64,000 bases of DNA from Dinoroseobacter sp. (GTDB lineage: Bacteria; Pseudomonadota; Alphaproteobacteria; Rhodobacterales; Rhodobacteraceae). Below the pieces are notes generated by a model. That model made no database searches, was not told the DNA's origin, and worked only from the letters and a program-made list of their open reading frames with translations. Below are positions 26,701-35,562 of this stretch, piece by piece. The position numbers and the translations under genes were made by a program. Each line of letters opens with the position of its first letter. Positions within the stretch are counted from its first letter, which is position 1. The DNA lies in NCBI GenBank assembly GCA_017643385.1, contig JAEPNN010000005.1:124001-188000 (forward strand). Reading direction: 5' to 3'.

Positions 26701-29153
26701 CGGCGTTCAACCGGACGTCCGTTTCCTTCGTTGATCGTCATTGTGATGGTTGCCGTCACTGGCAGATCAGGCGCCGGACTTTCGGGGAGAGCGATGCTGA
26801 TACTGGCAAGGCCCGCTGCATCCGTTTCCGCAAAAGGCAAACCGGCCCCCCTTGGCGTAGCAACAGTATCGTGTCGTCCGAAACGAACGCCGGGAAATCC
26901 ATCAAGTTGCCGCGATGCGTTCAGCCTGATGGAGCCATCGAGAGGCAGATCGGGAGCTGGCGCGCCAAACAGATAATCTGCCTGCACAGTCAATTGGAAA
27001 ACGCTGTTTGGCTGCAAGGGTCCATCTGGCGCGGAAAGCGTCAGATCAAGCCTCTCGGGTAGGAAGTCCTCGACAAGGACGCGCCGGGTGACACGCGCAG
27101 GCGCATCAGGGTCGACATGGACCGCGATGCTCCAGGTTCCCCGGGGCGCATTAGACCCAATCGGCAGAGCCTGAACATACCCGCCTGCTCCGAAGGGCTG
27201 CACAAGATGGCGGCTGTACTCGACGCCATCGGGGCGAGATAGGATCACCGTCAATGGGATATCCTGCAAAGCACTGGCGCGCGTGTCCCTGACCAGAAGA
27301 GTGGTTTGGATCGTTTCCCCCGCGCGATAAGCGCCACGGTCTGTAGCGAGAAAAACATCAATCGGAGGCGGTGAAGTACGCCCAGATACACCACGATCAG
27401 ACAGATCAAATTCTGGATCAGTCAGCGATAGGAAGGCGAAATCATCGTTTTTATGCCGAAGCGTTACAAGCGCAGGAGCAGCGCCCGCCTCGCCTTGCAG
27501 AAGCGCAGGTTCCACAACGGCATACCCGTCTTCGCCGGTCATCACTTCTGCAAGTATGGAGTTCGCACGGCTAACGACCTGCACTGCAACGCCCGCCTTT
27601 GGTCCGGTGTCAGAAAGACTGCGGACATACAAATGCAACCCATCTGTGCCTTGATACGTCGTAACCCCAAGATCGCTGACGACGAACCATTGGCTCGCTG
27701 GCGCGTTTTCATCCTCTCGCACCCCATCAAGCCGCGCGTGAAGCACATAAAGACCCGGTTCAAGCGTGCCAGTCTCGCTTTCAAGAGGCAGACGTGTTGT
27801 GGTGTCCTGGTTCAAATTGCCTGCAACCTGCCCAGTACCACGCCAGATTTCGATCGCGCGGTTTTCGGCAAAGTAGCTTTCTTCCCACGGCGGAATGGGC
27901 TGCGCGAAAGAGCCGTCTGACATGGTGGTTAGAATATTCCGGTCGCTGACTCGCGACAGTCGCAGGTTCACCGTGTCTGCATTGACCGTAACAATAGGCA
28001 GCGCGACTTCCGATCCTGCCGGCAAAACGTAGCCACGGCCCGGGAACCGCAAGGACGGCGCGCGATCACGTACGTACACTTCCAGCGGGACTGTCTTGGA
28101 CAGGACTTCCCCGGATGCGGCAGGTAATCCTGCCCGAAATGCAAGGCGATAGCGGGCGCCATGATTCACCCCATCGACACAAATCTGACGGTCGTCATGC
28201 GATATCGCCAACGCGCTATCCACGGTTTGTACGAACGGGGCATAATCAACACCAGCCGCCACAAGAGGTTCCGAGAAGACCGCACAAACGCGGGGGGCAG
28301 AGCTATCGCTGTCTACGCGATGTTCTGTGATGCGAAAGCCGTGCCGCGCAATGGCATCATCCAGCGCGGATTGCGTTTCGGGACGTGGCAGAAATGCGTT
28401 GGCCAGCCGGAGCGCCGGGATCATATCGCGACCGCGTCCAACACCCTCGAGCCCAATGGCCATCACCGACAGGGCGCCGGCTTGCACATCAATACTGCTG
28501 GCACGCACGAACGCGTTCATGCCTGCAGAAATCGCACGCTCTCGCCATTGCCGGGTCTCGCGCCCATTCTGACCGGTGAGGCCTGCCGCAAGTTGCGCAT
28601 ATGCCAGCCAATCGCGCGGATCGTCCGTGATGTTCAGGGCAGCGCCAGTAAACCGAAGCGCAGCAAGCGGCGCGCCAGACTGACGGGCATCGCGAGCTGC
28701 ATCAAGAAGCGCAATCGCAGACCATTCCCCTGTCAGGTGAAAGTTGGGCAGATCTCGTGCAAGCTTTCGAGCGGCGTCTGCATCTTCGTTGCGCAGAAAT
28801 GACAACTGAGCGAGGCGACCTGATTGCGCTGCAAGATATGCGGGTGAGGTTTCATAGACCCGCGCCGACAGCGCACCCTCAAACGGCAGCGATTCCAGCG
28901 CATCTGTTTTTGGGAAGCACGCATTTGAGCGCTCGTTAAAGGTGAAAGCCTTGCACTGAGTGTCTGCAAGACAGGCCGCGCGACAGCTGTCGAAATCTGT
29001 CTCGAATATTGGCGTCAGATCGCCGCCCGGGAAATCGATATTCGATGTCAGGGCAATTCGCCTTGCATCCAGTATATTGGGAAGGTCGTCTGCAGCGACG
29101 GGAGCCGGAGACAGCAAAAGCAGGGCCAGAACGGTGCTAAGAAACTTGCGCAT
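23709..29153 (-). CDS. alpha-2-macroglobulin family protein with PAN domain
   Basis: An 1814-residue exported protein. A signal peptide (LSTVLALLLLSPAPVAAD) is followed by a PAN/apple-like module (CRAACLADTQCKAFTFN) not found in E. coli YfhM, then MG-type beta domains and the A2M core. The thioester motif is PWGCTEQ with Cys1373, inside the alpha/alpha-toroid region (QAANGSFGLW, YVTDVLSRAR). Bacterial A2Ms trap proteases in the periplasm by covalent thioester capture and pair with PBP1C to protect or repair the wall. The start at 29153 fits the signal peptide; the frame is open 74 codons further upstream but that part overlaps the divergent kinase gene and has no family similarity. Confidence 0.93.
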   Translation of the reverse strand: MRKFLSTVLALLLLSPAPVAADDLPNILDARRIALTSNIDFPGGDLTPIFETDFDSCRAACLADTQCKAFTFNERSNACFPKTDALESLPFEGALSARVYETSPAYLAAQSGRLAQLSFLRNEDADAARKLARDLPNFHLTGEWSAIALLDAARDARQSGAPLAALRFTGAALNITDDPRDWLAYAQLAAGLTGQNGRETRQWRERAISAGMNAFVRASSIDVQAGALSVMAIGLEGVGRGRDMIPALRLANAFLPRPETQSALDDAIARHGFRITEHRVDSDSSAPRVCAVFSEPLVAAGVDYAPFVQTVDSALAISHDDRQICVDGVNHGARYRLAFRAGLPAASGEVLSKTVPLEVYVRDRAPSLRFPGRGYVLPAGSEVALPIVTVNADTVNLRLSRVSDRNILTTMSDGSFAQPIPPWEESYFAENRAIEIWRGTGQVAGNLNQDTTTRLPLESETGTLEPGLYVLHARLDGVREDENAPASQWFVVSDLGVTTYQGTDGLHLYVRSLSDTGPKAGVAVQVVSRANSILAEVMTGEDGYAVVEPALLQGEAGAAPALVTLRHKNDDFAFLSLTDPEFDLSDRGVSGRTSPPPIDVFLATDRGAYRAGETIQTTLLVRDTRASALQDIPLTVILSRPDGVEYSRHLVQPFGAGGYVQALPIGSNAPRGTWSIAVHVDPDAPARVTRRVLVEDFLPERLDLTLSAPDGPLQPNSVFQLTVQADYLFGAPAPDLPLDGSIRLNASRQLDGFPGVRFGRHDTVATPRGAGLPFAETDAAGLASISIALPESPAPDLPVTATITMTINEGNGRPVERRITRTVAPVGDLLGIRPLFEDRAAEGTDAGFELVGLSRDLTPQDMQVSWVLSRIERDYQWYQLYGRWSWEPITRRTRVATGTASLIDGRASIATPVDWGRYELEVVRSDGAYLSASALFSAGWVGEGDVTSTPDLLEVGLNKEAYQVGDTAQLRLTAPASGTALITVLSDGLVDRRVQSIAEGETTIDMPVTEAWGNGAYVTVSLLRAMDEDQGLQPARALGLAYAAVDPGEKRLAASFELPELFPAAGSVSGALVVQNMPANGQTYATVAAVDVGILNLTSFKGPDPEGHYFGQRALGVGLRDIYGRLIDGLQGSMGQVRSGGDAGAAMRLQAPPPTEKLAVAFSGPLIVGSDGRVPIDFDFDGFNGTVRFMAVVWSDEAVGQAEADVTLRDPVVLSASLPRFLAPGDESVLRLELTHVDGDPGRVPLVITSNGPVVADLTRLPSAVEMARNGREVVEIPIRARGEGDALLTVQLTTPDGTNVQRRLALGVRANDPEIRVSDRITLAPGATFTLDRNLLSEFKKGTGQIVLSAGPLARFDAPGLLAPLDRYPWGCTEQIASRALPLLYVQPLAEAMGLDRDQSLSSRLQEAVDTMLSRQAANGSFGLWRAEPGDLWLDAYVTDVLSRARAQSVSVPDRAFAMALDNLRNRVNYAADFERGGEAIAYALHVLAREGAASIGDLRYYADVKGGAFGTPLALAQLGSALAFYGDQPRADRLFGAANARILSARPEAPVWRSDYGTNRRDAAAVLALAVEAGSEAINRDALVSASLTSPDIRRSTQESAWTMLAAQALLDGSSADLLINGIPADGPLVRVFEGDAFAPMEIQTASDRPETLVVTRFGVPEVAPAPGGDGYQIDRFYFTLEGERVQPDRVQAGTRMVAVLKVTPIGPREGRLMVVDPLPAGLEIDNPSLLSTGDIRDLEWLTLNANPENVEFRSDEFRAAVDQRGSNAFQLAYIVRAVSPGRFHHPAAHVEDMYRPQFRARGETGQIEVIR

Positions 29154-29298
29154 GTGTAACCTCGAAGTCCGGGATGGCCGTAGCGTTGCACATGGCTGAC
29201 CAACCCGGCAAGACTGGGCAATTAAGTGCGAGTTCACTCTTTTGGTGCAGGATGCATAAAAGAGTTGAAGACATGCACAACGGTATTCCCTTTTATTC

Positions 29299-31560
29299 AT
29301 GAATTCGAATTTTGAATCCCTGCTCGCTCGCGAACGGCGGGCACGGCTCGCAGCCGAACGGTTGCTAGACATCAAAACCCGCGAACTTGCTTTGGCAAAC
29401 GCACAGCTCTCCAGACATGCGCTGAAACTTTCCGACCAAATCGTCCAGCAGCGAGAGGTCGCGGCGGAACTTGAAGGCGAAAACCAGAAAGTGAAATACG
29501 ATCTTGCGCTGGTTCAAGGACGTTTATGGAATTCGTTTGGCGCAATCGGGGATGGATTCGCGGTCTTCGATGCCGAGCATAAGCTTGTACTGGCCAACCC
29601 GGCTTATCTGAAAGTTTTTGATGGATTAGAAGAGGTTCGCCCTGGCATCACCTATCCAGAGTTATTGGAAATCTGCTTATCCGAAGGGATTGTCGATCCT
29701 GAGCGTAACTCACCCGTTGCGTGGCGGGAGATGATGTTAGCGCGGTGGCAAGCTCCGCAAATCAACAGCCATGTGATACGACTTTGGAACGGTGTTTATA
29801 TCAGGCTGAACGACAGCCGCGTTCCACAAGGCGATGTAATATCGCTTGCCCTGAACATCACCCAAACGATCAAACGCGAAGCCGAGCTTGAAGACGCGCG
29901 CAACCGGGCAGAAGCGGCCAATCGCGCCAAGTCGGCTTTCCTTGCCAACATGAGCCATGAGATACGAACACCAATGAACGGCGTCGTCGGAATGGCGGAT
30001 TTGCTGTGCGAAGATACCCTGTCTGACGAGCAGCGACTTTATGCCGAAACGATAAAGAATTCAGGTGAAGCTCTGCTGGTCATCATCAATGACGTGCTCG
30101 ACTACTCAAAAATCGAGGCTGAAAAACTTGTCCTTTACCCCGAAGCTTTCGACCTTGAGCGGGCAGTCCACGATATCCTGCTTTTGGTGCGGCCTGGCGC
30201 TCATGCCAAAGGTCTAGACCTGCTGGTCGATTTCGATTTGCATGCGTTCAGTGAAGTTGTCGGTGATCCAGGTCGCATTCGTCAAATTCTCACAAACCTG
30301 ATTGGTAATGCGATCAAGTTCACCGAAACGGGTCATGTGCTTGTGCGCGTGATTGGGAAGCCCTCAGACAACATGCACGAACAGGCATTCTCGATCCGGA
30401 TCGAAGACACAGGGATCGGGATTGCGCCACAGATGCGCAAGCATATCTTCGGGGAATTCAATCAGGCTGAGGACCAGCAGAACCGAAAGTTTGAAGGAAC
30501 TGGGCTGGGTCTGGCTATCACGCAACACCTCGTACGGATGATGAAAGGTAATATCTGGGTGGAATCTCAACTGGGCCAAGGCGCTTGCTTCGGGATCGAA
30601 CTGACCTTGCCGATTGCGCCCGCAGTAAAGAGCCCACAGTTACCGAAATTGGCATCCCTGAAGCGTCTTGCGATTGTGGGTGATCAAGACGTGAACCGTG
30701 CGATCCTTGCGCGCCAGATCAGAACGATAGGACCAGACGTTGCATGCTATGAAGGCGGGGAACAACTTCTTGCCGCGTTCAAAAAAGGTGCAGCGTTCGA
30801 TCTGGTCATTACCGATCATGACATGCATCCGATGGATGGCGCAGAACTTACTGAAGCCCTCAGTAGACTTGCGCCAGATTGCCAGGTGATGCTTTTGAGC
30901 TCGGGCGCTATCGCGGCGCTTTCCGACAAGGAGCGCGCACAATTCGCAAGTATCCTCAGCAAACCATTGATGCGGCAAGACCTCTTTGCTGGGCTCACGC
31001 GGATCGACGACGTACTGTCAACTCCACCAAGCCTAGGGACCTCGGTCGAGGAAACGGCCCCTAAGACAGCCAGAAAACCGCGCCGTAAGACCACAACAAA
31101 AAGAAAACCGGGCAGACCGCCTACGCGCGCCCGCAAGAGTGGAAGTCGTACGAAAAATAGCTCGGAAGGGAACCTCGTGGTTCTGGCTGCAGACGACAAT
31201 CGAACCAATCAGCTCGTTTTTCGGAAGATGACAAAGGATGCTGACATCAGCCTGACATTTGCAAACGACGGTGTCGAAGCGGTCGAGGCGTATAAGCTGC
31301 TCCATCCCTCCTTGGTCTTCATGGACATCTCAATGCCGGGTATGGATGGGATGGAAGCCACTCGAAACATCCGCGCCTATGAGAGGGAGGCGAACCTAAC
31401 CCCTGCCCCGATCATCGCCATGACTGCGCATGCGATGGATGGGGACGCAGAAAGGATCATGGAAGCCGGTCTGGATGAAGTATTAACCAAACCGGTTCGC
31501 AAAGCCCCGGTTATGGAGCGGATATCCAACGCCAAGACAATTTTTGCAAAAACGGGCTAA
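29299..31560 (+). CDS. hybrid sensor histidine kinase with two receiver domains and AT-hook-like linker
   Basis: A 753-residue soluble hybrid kinase. Order: coiled coil (~10-75), PAS (~80-180, FGAIGDGFAVFDAEHKL), HisKA with His220 in NMSHEIRTPMNG, HATPase (N box LIGNAIKFTE, DTGIGIAP, GTGLGLAIT), receiver 1 with Asp506 (VITDHDMHPMDG), a basic linker ~590-620 including KRKPGRPP (601-608), and receiver 2 with Asp676 (VFMDISMPGMDG) and K-box TKPV. No membrane segment, so the signal is cytoplasmic. The linker resembles an AT-hook, suggesting DNA or polyanion contact. It is divergent from the A2M gene and convergent with yaaA, sharing four bases of stop codons. Cognate output is unknown. Confidence 0.9.
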   Translation: MNSNFESLLARERRARLAAERLLDIKTRELALANAQLSRHALKLSDQIVQQREVAAELEGENQKVKYDLALVQGRLWNSFGAIGDGFAVFDAEHKLVLANPAYLKVFDGLEEVRPGITYPELLEICLSEGIVDPERNSPVAWREMMLARWQAPQINSHVIRLWNGVYIRLNDSRVPQGDVISLALNITQTIKREAELEDARNRAEAANRAKSAFLANMSHEIRTPMNGVVGMADLLCEDTLSDEQRLYAETIKNSGEALLVIINDVLDYSKIEAEKLVLYPEAFDLERAVHDILLLVRPGAHAKGLDLLVDFDLHAFSEVVGDPGRIRQILTNLIGNAIKFTETGHVLVRVIGKPSDNMHEQAFSIRIEDTGIGIAPQMRKHIFGEFNQAEDQQNRKFEGTGLGLAITQHLVRMMKGNIWVESQLGQGACFGIELTLPIAPAVKSPQLPKLASLKRLAIVGDQDVNRAILARQIRTIGPDVACYEGGEQLLAAFKKGAAFDLVITDHDMHPMDGAELTEALSRLAPDCQVMLLSSGAIAALSDKERAQFASILSKPLMRQDLFAGLTRIDDVLSTPPSLGTSVEETAPKTARKPRRKTTTKRKPGRPPTRARKSGSRTKNSSEGNLVVLAADDNRTNQLVFRKMTKDADISLTFANDGVEAVEAYKLLHPSLVFMDISMPGMDGMEATRNIRAYEREANLTPAPIIAMTAHAMDGDAERIMEAGLDEVLTKPVRKAPVMERISNAKTIFAKTG

Positions 31561-32360
31561 GCCGTCTTACGCGACTTTGCATTCGCCGGTTCTGGATAGG
31601 CGCGGGAGAATACCCACCGATCTGGGGAGCTCTGGTCTGATTGAAAAGCGTATCCATCGGTTGCGAAAGCCTTCAGACCTTCCGAGTCGGTGATCCTTTT
31701 CTCGACCACATAGCGCGCAAAGGCTCCGCGCGCTTTCTTCGCAAAGAAGCCAACCGTCTTGGAAATCCCCGCCTTTTCTTCGAGAAAGACGGGGGTGATC
31801 ACGCGGGTTTTCATAGTTTTCAGGTCCACCGCACTGAAATACTCGGTGGAGGCACAGTTTATAATCGCGTCACTGTCTACTGCTTTGGCCTGACGATCCA
31901 AAGCCTTGGCCAATCGATCCCCCCAAAAGGCATAGAGGTTTCGCCCAAGGTTATTCTGCAGCTTGCTTCCCATTTCCAATCGGTAGGGTTGGATAAGGTC
32001 AAGCGGGCGCAGAAGTCCATACAATCCAGACAGAATGCGTACGTGCTCTTGCGCAAATGCCAGGTCTTCTTTGGTGAACTGTTCCGCTTGCAGGCCCTGA
32101 TAGGTGTTGCCTGCAAACGCCAGCGCAGCTGGCTTGGTCCTTTCCGGATCGGATCGGGTTTCAAAATTTGCAAAGCGCTCGTGATTCAGACGGGCAAGAT
32201 CATCGCTGAGCTTCATCATTCGACGCAACTCGCCCACGCCAAGGCCGCGCGCGATGTCTGCCAAGATGTTCGCATCGTTCTGAAATTCCGGGTAGCTGAA
32301 AGTTTCAGGCGTTTCGGCAGTCCAATCCAGACGTTTTGCAGGGGACAACACAACGAGCAT
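31557..32360 (-). CDS. yaaA: peroxide stress protein YaaA (DUF328)
   Basis: A 267-residue YaaA protein; in E. coli it lowers free iron and so limits Fenton damage under peroxide stress, and it binds DNA with a helix-hairpin-helix-like fold. Family features are LVVLSPAKRLDW at the N terminus, GNTYQGLQAEQF near residue 75, YGLLRPLDLIQPYRLEMG near residue 120 and LINCASTEYF-type INCASTEYFSAV near residue 170. The start at 32360 (MLVVLSPAK) is canonical; six codons of open frame precede it. The stop overlaps the hybrid kinase stop (CTAA). Confidence 0.95.
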   Translation of the reverse strand: MLVVLSPAKRLDWTAETPETFSYPEFQNDANILADIARGLGVGELRRMMKLSDDLARLNHERFANFETRSDPERTKPAALAFAGNTYQGLQAEQFTKEDLAFAQEHVRILSGLYGLLRPLDLIQPYRLEMGSKLQNNLGRNLYAFWGDRLAKALDRQAKAVDSDAIINCASTEYFSAVDLKTMKTRVITPVFLEEKAGISKTVGFFAKKARGAFARYVVEKRITDSEGLKAFATDGYAFQSDQSSPDRWVFSRAYPEPANAKSRKTA

Positions 32361-32426
32361 TCGATGACCTTTCTTCATGTTGCGGGACAGCTAGGGCCGG
32401 GTCAGGCGCTGTCCACTTTGCCAGCT

Positions 32427-34502
32427 TTATTGCTGCAGAGCATCCAGAAATGCATCTCCGAAACGTTCGGCCCTTCGTGGGCCAAGCAAATTGTCGAGCG
32501 CATCGCGCGATGTTGGATGCTGTTCGGCGACTTTGCGTAGGAGCGACGCAGAGCAACTGACTGGTTTTTCGGTGCCCGTTGGTCCACGGACAAGTTCCAT
32601 CTGGATTTGACAAAGATGATCAAATACGTCCCCTGCCGCGCGGCCCGCCAGCGCGCGCCTAGCCGGGTGCACATTGGCCGTGGTCTCACCCGAGATCACC
32701 TGCAGGAATTCGGAGCCGTACTTTTCAAGCTTTGTTGCCCCAACCCCATTAATCAGTGCGAAGGCGTCCAGATCAGCAGGGCGCGTTTCTGCCATCTCGA
32801 TCAGGGTGCGGTCGTTGAAGATCATGTATGCTGGCAAACCCGCGCGTTCAGCCAAATCCCTCCTTTTGGATTTCAATGCGGACAAAAGCGGAGCGTCCTC
32901 GTCACTGACAAGCGCTTTGGCAATTGGGCGACGTGCCGCCTTTTTCAGAAGGTCTTTGCGGAGGGTAATAGAGGCTTCACCGCGCAGGATTGGGCGCGCC
33001 GCATCGGTCATAACAAGTGCGCCATGTCGGGTCGCATCCGGACGCATCAAGTCGTGACCCATCATCTGACGGAACACCCCTTGCCAGGTTCGACGGTCTA
33101 AATCCCGACCGACACCAAAAGTGGGAAGTCGGTCATGACCGCGAGCGCTGACCTTATCCGTTTCAGAACCGGTGAGAATGTCGATCAGATGCCCTGCGCC
33201 AAAGCTCTCGCCGGTGCGAAGAGCCGCGGACAGAGCTTTGCGAACCGCCTCGGTACCATCGAAGATCTCAGGGGGCGTATCACAAAGATCACAATTGCCG
33301 CACGGCTCAGCGGTTTCCCCAAAATAGCGCAGGAGCTGAACCCGCCTACACCCGAGAGCCTCAGCCAAACCCAGAAGAGCATTCAGGCGACCATGATCGG
33401 CGTCTTTGCGCTCGGGCGGGGCGAGCCCTTCATCGATCTGACTGCGTCGCAATCGAATATCGTCTGGCCCAAACAATGTAAGCGTTTCCGCAGCTGCGCC
33501 ATCACGACCTGCGCGCCCGATTTCCTGATAATAGGCCTCGATAGATTTGGGCAGATCTGCATGTGCAACCCAACGGATATCGGGCTTGTCGACACCCATT
33601 CCAAAGGCGACCGTGGCAACAACGATCAGCCCGTCTTCTTGCGAGAACCGCGCTTCAACGATGCGGCGCGGTTCGGCTTCCATCCCGCCATGGTAGGACA
33701 CTGCGTTGTGCCCGGCGTCGCGCAATGCGCCTGCCAACGTTTCGGTCTTGGCCCTTGTACCGCAATAGACGATGCCGGACTGGCCCTTGCGTGCATTGGC
33801 AAAGTCCATGATCTGACGGCGCGGCTGGTCCTTGGATTGGAACGCAAGATGGATATTGGGGCGATCAAAGCCATGCAGGAAACTGTTCGGTGCCTGACCA
33901 TCAAACAGCTTTTCGACGATCTCAACGCGCGTTTCTGCGTCTGCTGTCGCGGTGAAAGCGGCCAGAGGGACGTTTAGCGTGCGACGCAGCGCGCCGATCC
34001 GAAGATAATCCGGGCGAAAATCATGGCCCCATTGGCTGACACAATGGGCTTCATCAACAGCGATCAAGCCAATGCCAGCACGCCGTAGTAGCCCTTCGGT
34101 AGCGCTGGATGCCAGACGTTCAGGTGCCATGTATAACAGCCGCAAGGTTCCCGCACGCAGTCCATCGAGCACCAGATCCGTTTCTTCTTCTGTGTTTCCA
34201 GAGGTCAGCGCCCCCGCCTCAACGCCCGCTTCCTTCAGGGCGCGAACCTGATCACGCATGAGGGCAATCAAAGGGGAAATGACCACAGTAACGCCTTCAC
34301 GACACAAGGCCGGAAGTTGATAGCAGAGCGATTTTCCGCCACCCGTTGGCATGATCGCAAGGACGTTTTCGCCATCGATCACGGCTTGTGCAATTTCCCC
34401 CTGTCCAGGGCGAAAAGCATCAAAACCAAAGACGCGGTGTAACACCTCGTTGGGGTCTGACATGGGCGGTACTACTAGATATGGCTGCTCTGTTGTTGCC
34501 AT
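32427..34502 (-). CDS. recQ: ATP-dependent DNA helicase RecQ
   Basis: RecQ unwinds DNA 3'-to-5' in recombination and fork repair. Order: helicase domains with Walker A MPTGGGKSLCYQ (51-62) and DEAH box VDEAHCVSQWGHDFRPDY, motif VI EIGRAGRDG, the zinc-binding CGNCDLC in the RQC domain, then an HRDC domain near residues 525-600 (YMIFNDRTLIEMAETRP). Length 691 is longer than E. coli's 609, with a further ~75-residue C-terminal HTH-like tail (ALDNLLGPRRAERFGD). Start may be ATG 34502 or ATG 34463 (MSDPNEVLHRVFGF); the first has GGAAAG in front. It lies 66 bases upstream of yaaA. Confidence 0.95.
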   Translation of the reverse strand: MATTEQPYLVVPPMSDPNEVLHRVFGFDAFRPGQGEIAQAVIDGENVLAIMPTGGGKSLCYQLPALCREGVTVVISPLIALMRDQVRALKEAGVEAGALTSGNTEEETDLVLDGLRAGTLRLLYMAPERLASSATEGLLRRAGIGLIAVDEAHCVSQWGHDFRPDYLRIGALRRTLNVPLAAFTATADAETRVEIVEKLFDGQAPNSFLHGFDRPNIHLAFQSKDQPRRQIMDFANARKGQSGIVYCGTRAKTETLAGALRDAGHNAVSYHGGMEAEPRRIVEARFSQEDGLIVVATVAFGMGVDKPDIRWVAHADLPKSIEAYYQEIGRAGRDGAAAETLTLFGPDDIRLRRSQIDEGLAPPERKDADHGRLNALLGLAEALGCRRVQLLRYFGETAEPCGNCDLCDTPPEIFDGTEAVRKALSAALRTGESFGAGHLIDILTGSETDKVSARGHDRLPTFGVGRDLDRRTWQGVFRQMMGHDLMRPDATRHGALVMTDAARPILRGEASITLRKDLLKKAARRPIAKALVSDEDAPLLSALKSKRRDLAERAGLPAYMIFNDRTLIEMAETRPADLDAFALINGVGATKLEKYGSEFLQVISGETTANVHPARRALAGRAAGDVFDHLCQIQMELVRGPTGTEKPVSCSASLLRKVAEQHPTSRDALDNLLGPRRAERFGDAFLDALQQ

Positions 34503-34550
34503 ATCTTTCCATAGGGCCCGCCCCCGAACAAGCGGCTAAGGGCGAAATCT

Positions 34551-34838
34551 TCAGAGGAAGAAGCCTGCGTTGTTGAGCAGGATGATGCGCAAGGCATAGA
34601 CGCCCACCAGCGCAACAAGGGGCGCCAGATCAATACCACCCAGATCGGGCATGAATTGCCGGATGCGACTGTAGAGCGGTTCCAACAGGCGGTTCAGTCC
34701 GAACCAAAGCTGGGCTACGAGGGGCTGGCGCAGGTTCAAAACCTGGAAATTGATCAACCAGCTCATGATGATGTGCGCGATCATCAAAAACCACACAATG
34801 TCGAGGATCATCAGCAGAATTTGCAAAAGAGAGGTCAT
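34551..34838 (-). CDS. YggT family membrane protein
   Basis: A 95-residue integral membrane protein with two hydrophobic segments, LLQILLMILDIVWFLMIAH (about 3-22) and LAPLVALVGVYALRIILL (about 71-88), linked by the family motif RLLEPLYSRIRQFMPDLGGIDLAP, here near residues 50-72. YggT proteins are associated with cell-shape, osmotic or septal functions, without an agreed mechanism. The start at 34838 (MTSLLQILLM) is typical; the frame extends 11 codons upstream. It sits just upstream of recQ on the same strand, 48 bp apart. Confidence 0.9.
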   Translation of the reverse strand: MTSLLQILLMILDIVWFLMIAHIIMSWLINFQVLNLRQPLVAQLWFGLNRLLEPLYSRIRQFMPDLGGIDLAPLVALVGVYALRIILLNNAGFFL

Positions 34839-34971
34839 GTGCCAGGCCTTGTATGCGAGTTCGTCGCCCAAGACCTAAGCGCGCGACAGCTATACTGCAA
34901 TCCCTTGCCCCAACGTCGCCACTTGACGTTTACGTCAATCAAAATCAGGTAAGGCGAAAAGGAGGTACCTA

Positions 34972-35502
34972 ATGTACCCAGCATTTCGTCTAACCAAAGA
35001 AATTCTACGGTTTCGCAAAAGCCCAACGCTTAGGCTTGGGGAAACTCACGTCACGCGGCTCATTTGCTGGCCCGGCGACATCGACGTGTTCATGGAGCTC
35101 AATAACGGGCGCACCCTCACGCTTTATGATTTTGGTCGCATCGTCATGTTTCGGCGCATGGGTACATTTGAAGCCATGAAAAACAACAAATGGGCCGGCA
35201 CTGTGGCTGGTATTTCGATCCGTTACCGGGCACGTGTCCGGATGTTCCAGCGGATTGAGATGCATTCAAAGATGGTCGGTTGGGATGCACGGTTTGTCTA
35301 TGTAACGCAAAGCATGTGGCGGGGAGAGACCTGTACAAGCCAAGCCCTGGTGCGTGTCGCTATTACTGATGAAAATGGTCTGGTACCCACAAAACGCGTC
35401 GCCAAAGCGATGGAATTGCCCGAGCAAAGTCCACCGCTACCGAATTGGATTACGTCCTGGGCGGAGGCCGAAGGAGAACGCCCCTGGCCGCCAAATAGGT
35501 GA
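34972..35502 (+). CDS. hotdog-fold acyl-CoA thioesterase
   Basis: A 176-residue 4HBT-like hotdog protein. It shows the 'wet' hotdog helix region MELNNGRTLTLYDFGR near residue 41, where NNGR and the following Asp/Tyr are typical of the animal THEM6/'4HBT_2' subgroup, and strand WAGTVAGISIRYRARVRMFQ. Such enzymes hydrolyse acyl-CoA thioesters; the substrate is unknown. A very strong ribosome-binding site (AAAAGGAGGT) precedes the ATG. It is divergent from yggT and 60 bp before the UMF1-type transporter. Confidence 0.83.
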   Translation: MYPAFRLTKEILRFRKSPTLRLGETHVTRLICWPGDIDVFMELNNGRTLTLYDFGRIVMFRRMGTFEAMKNNKWAGTVAGISIRYRARVRMFQRIEMHSKMVGWDARFVYVTQSMWRGETCTSQALVRVAITDENGLVPTKRVAKAMELPEQSPPLPNWITSWAEAEGERPWPPNR

Positions 35503-35562
35503 AATCCATTGCGCCGGGGGCACCAGCCTGTCTAACTGTGCGCAGGTCACCGGGGGAACGAG

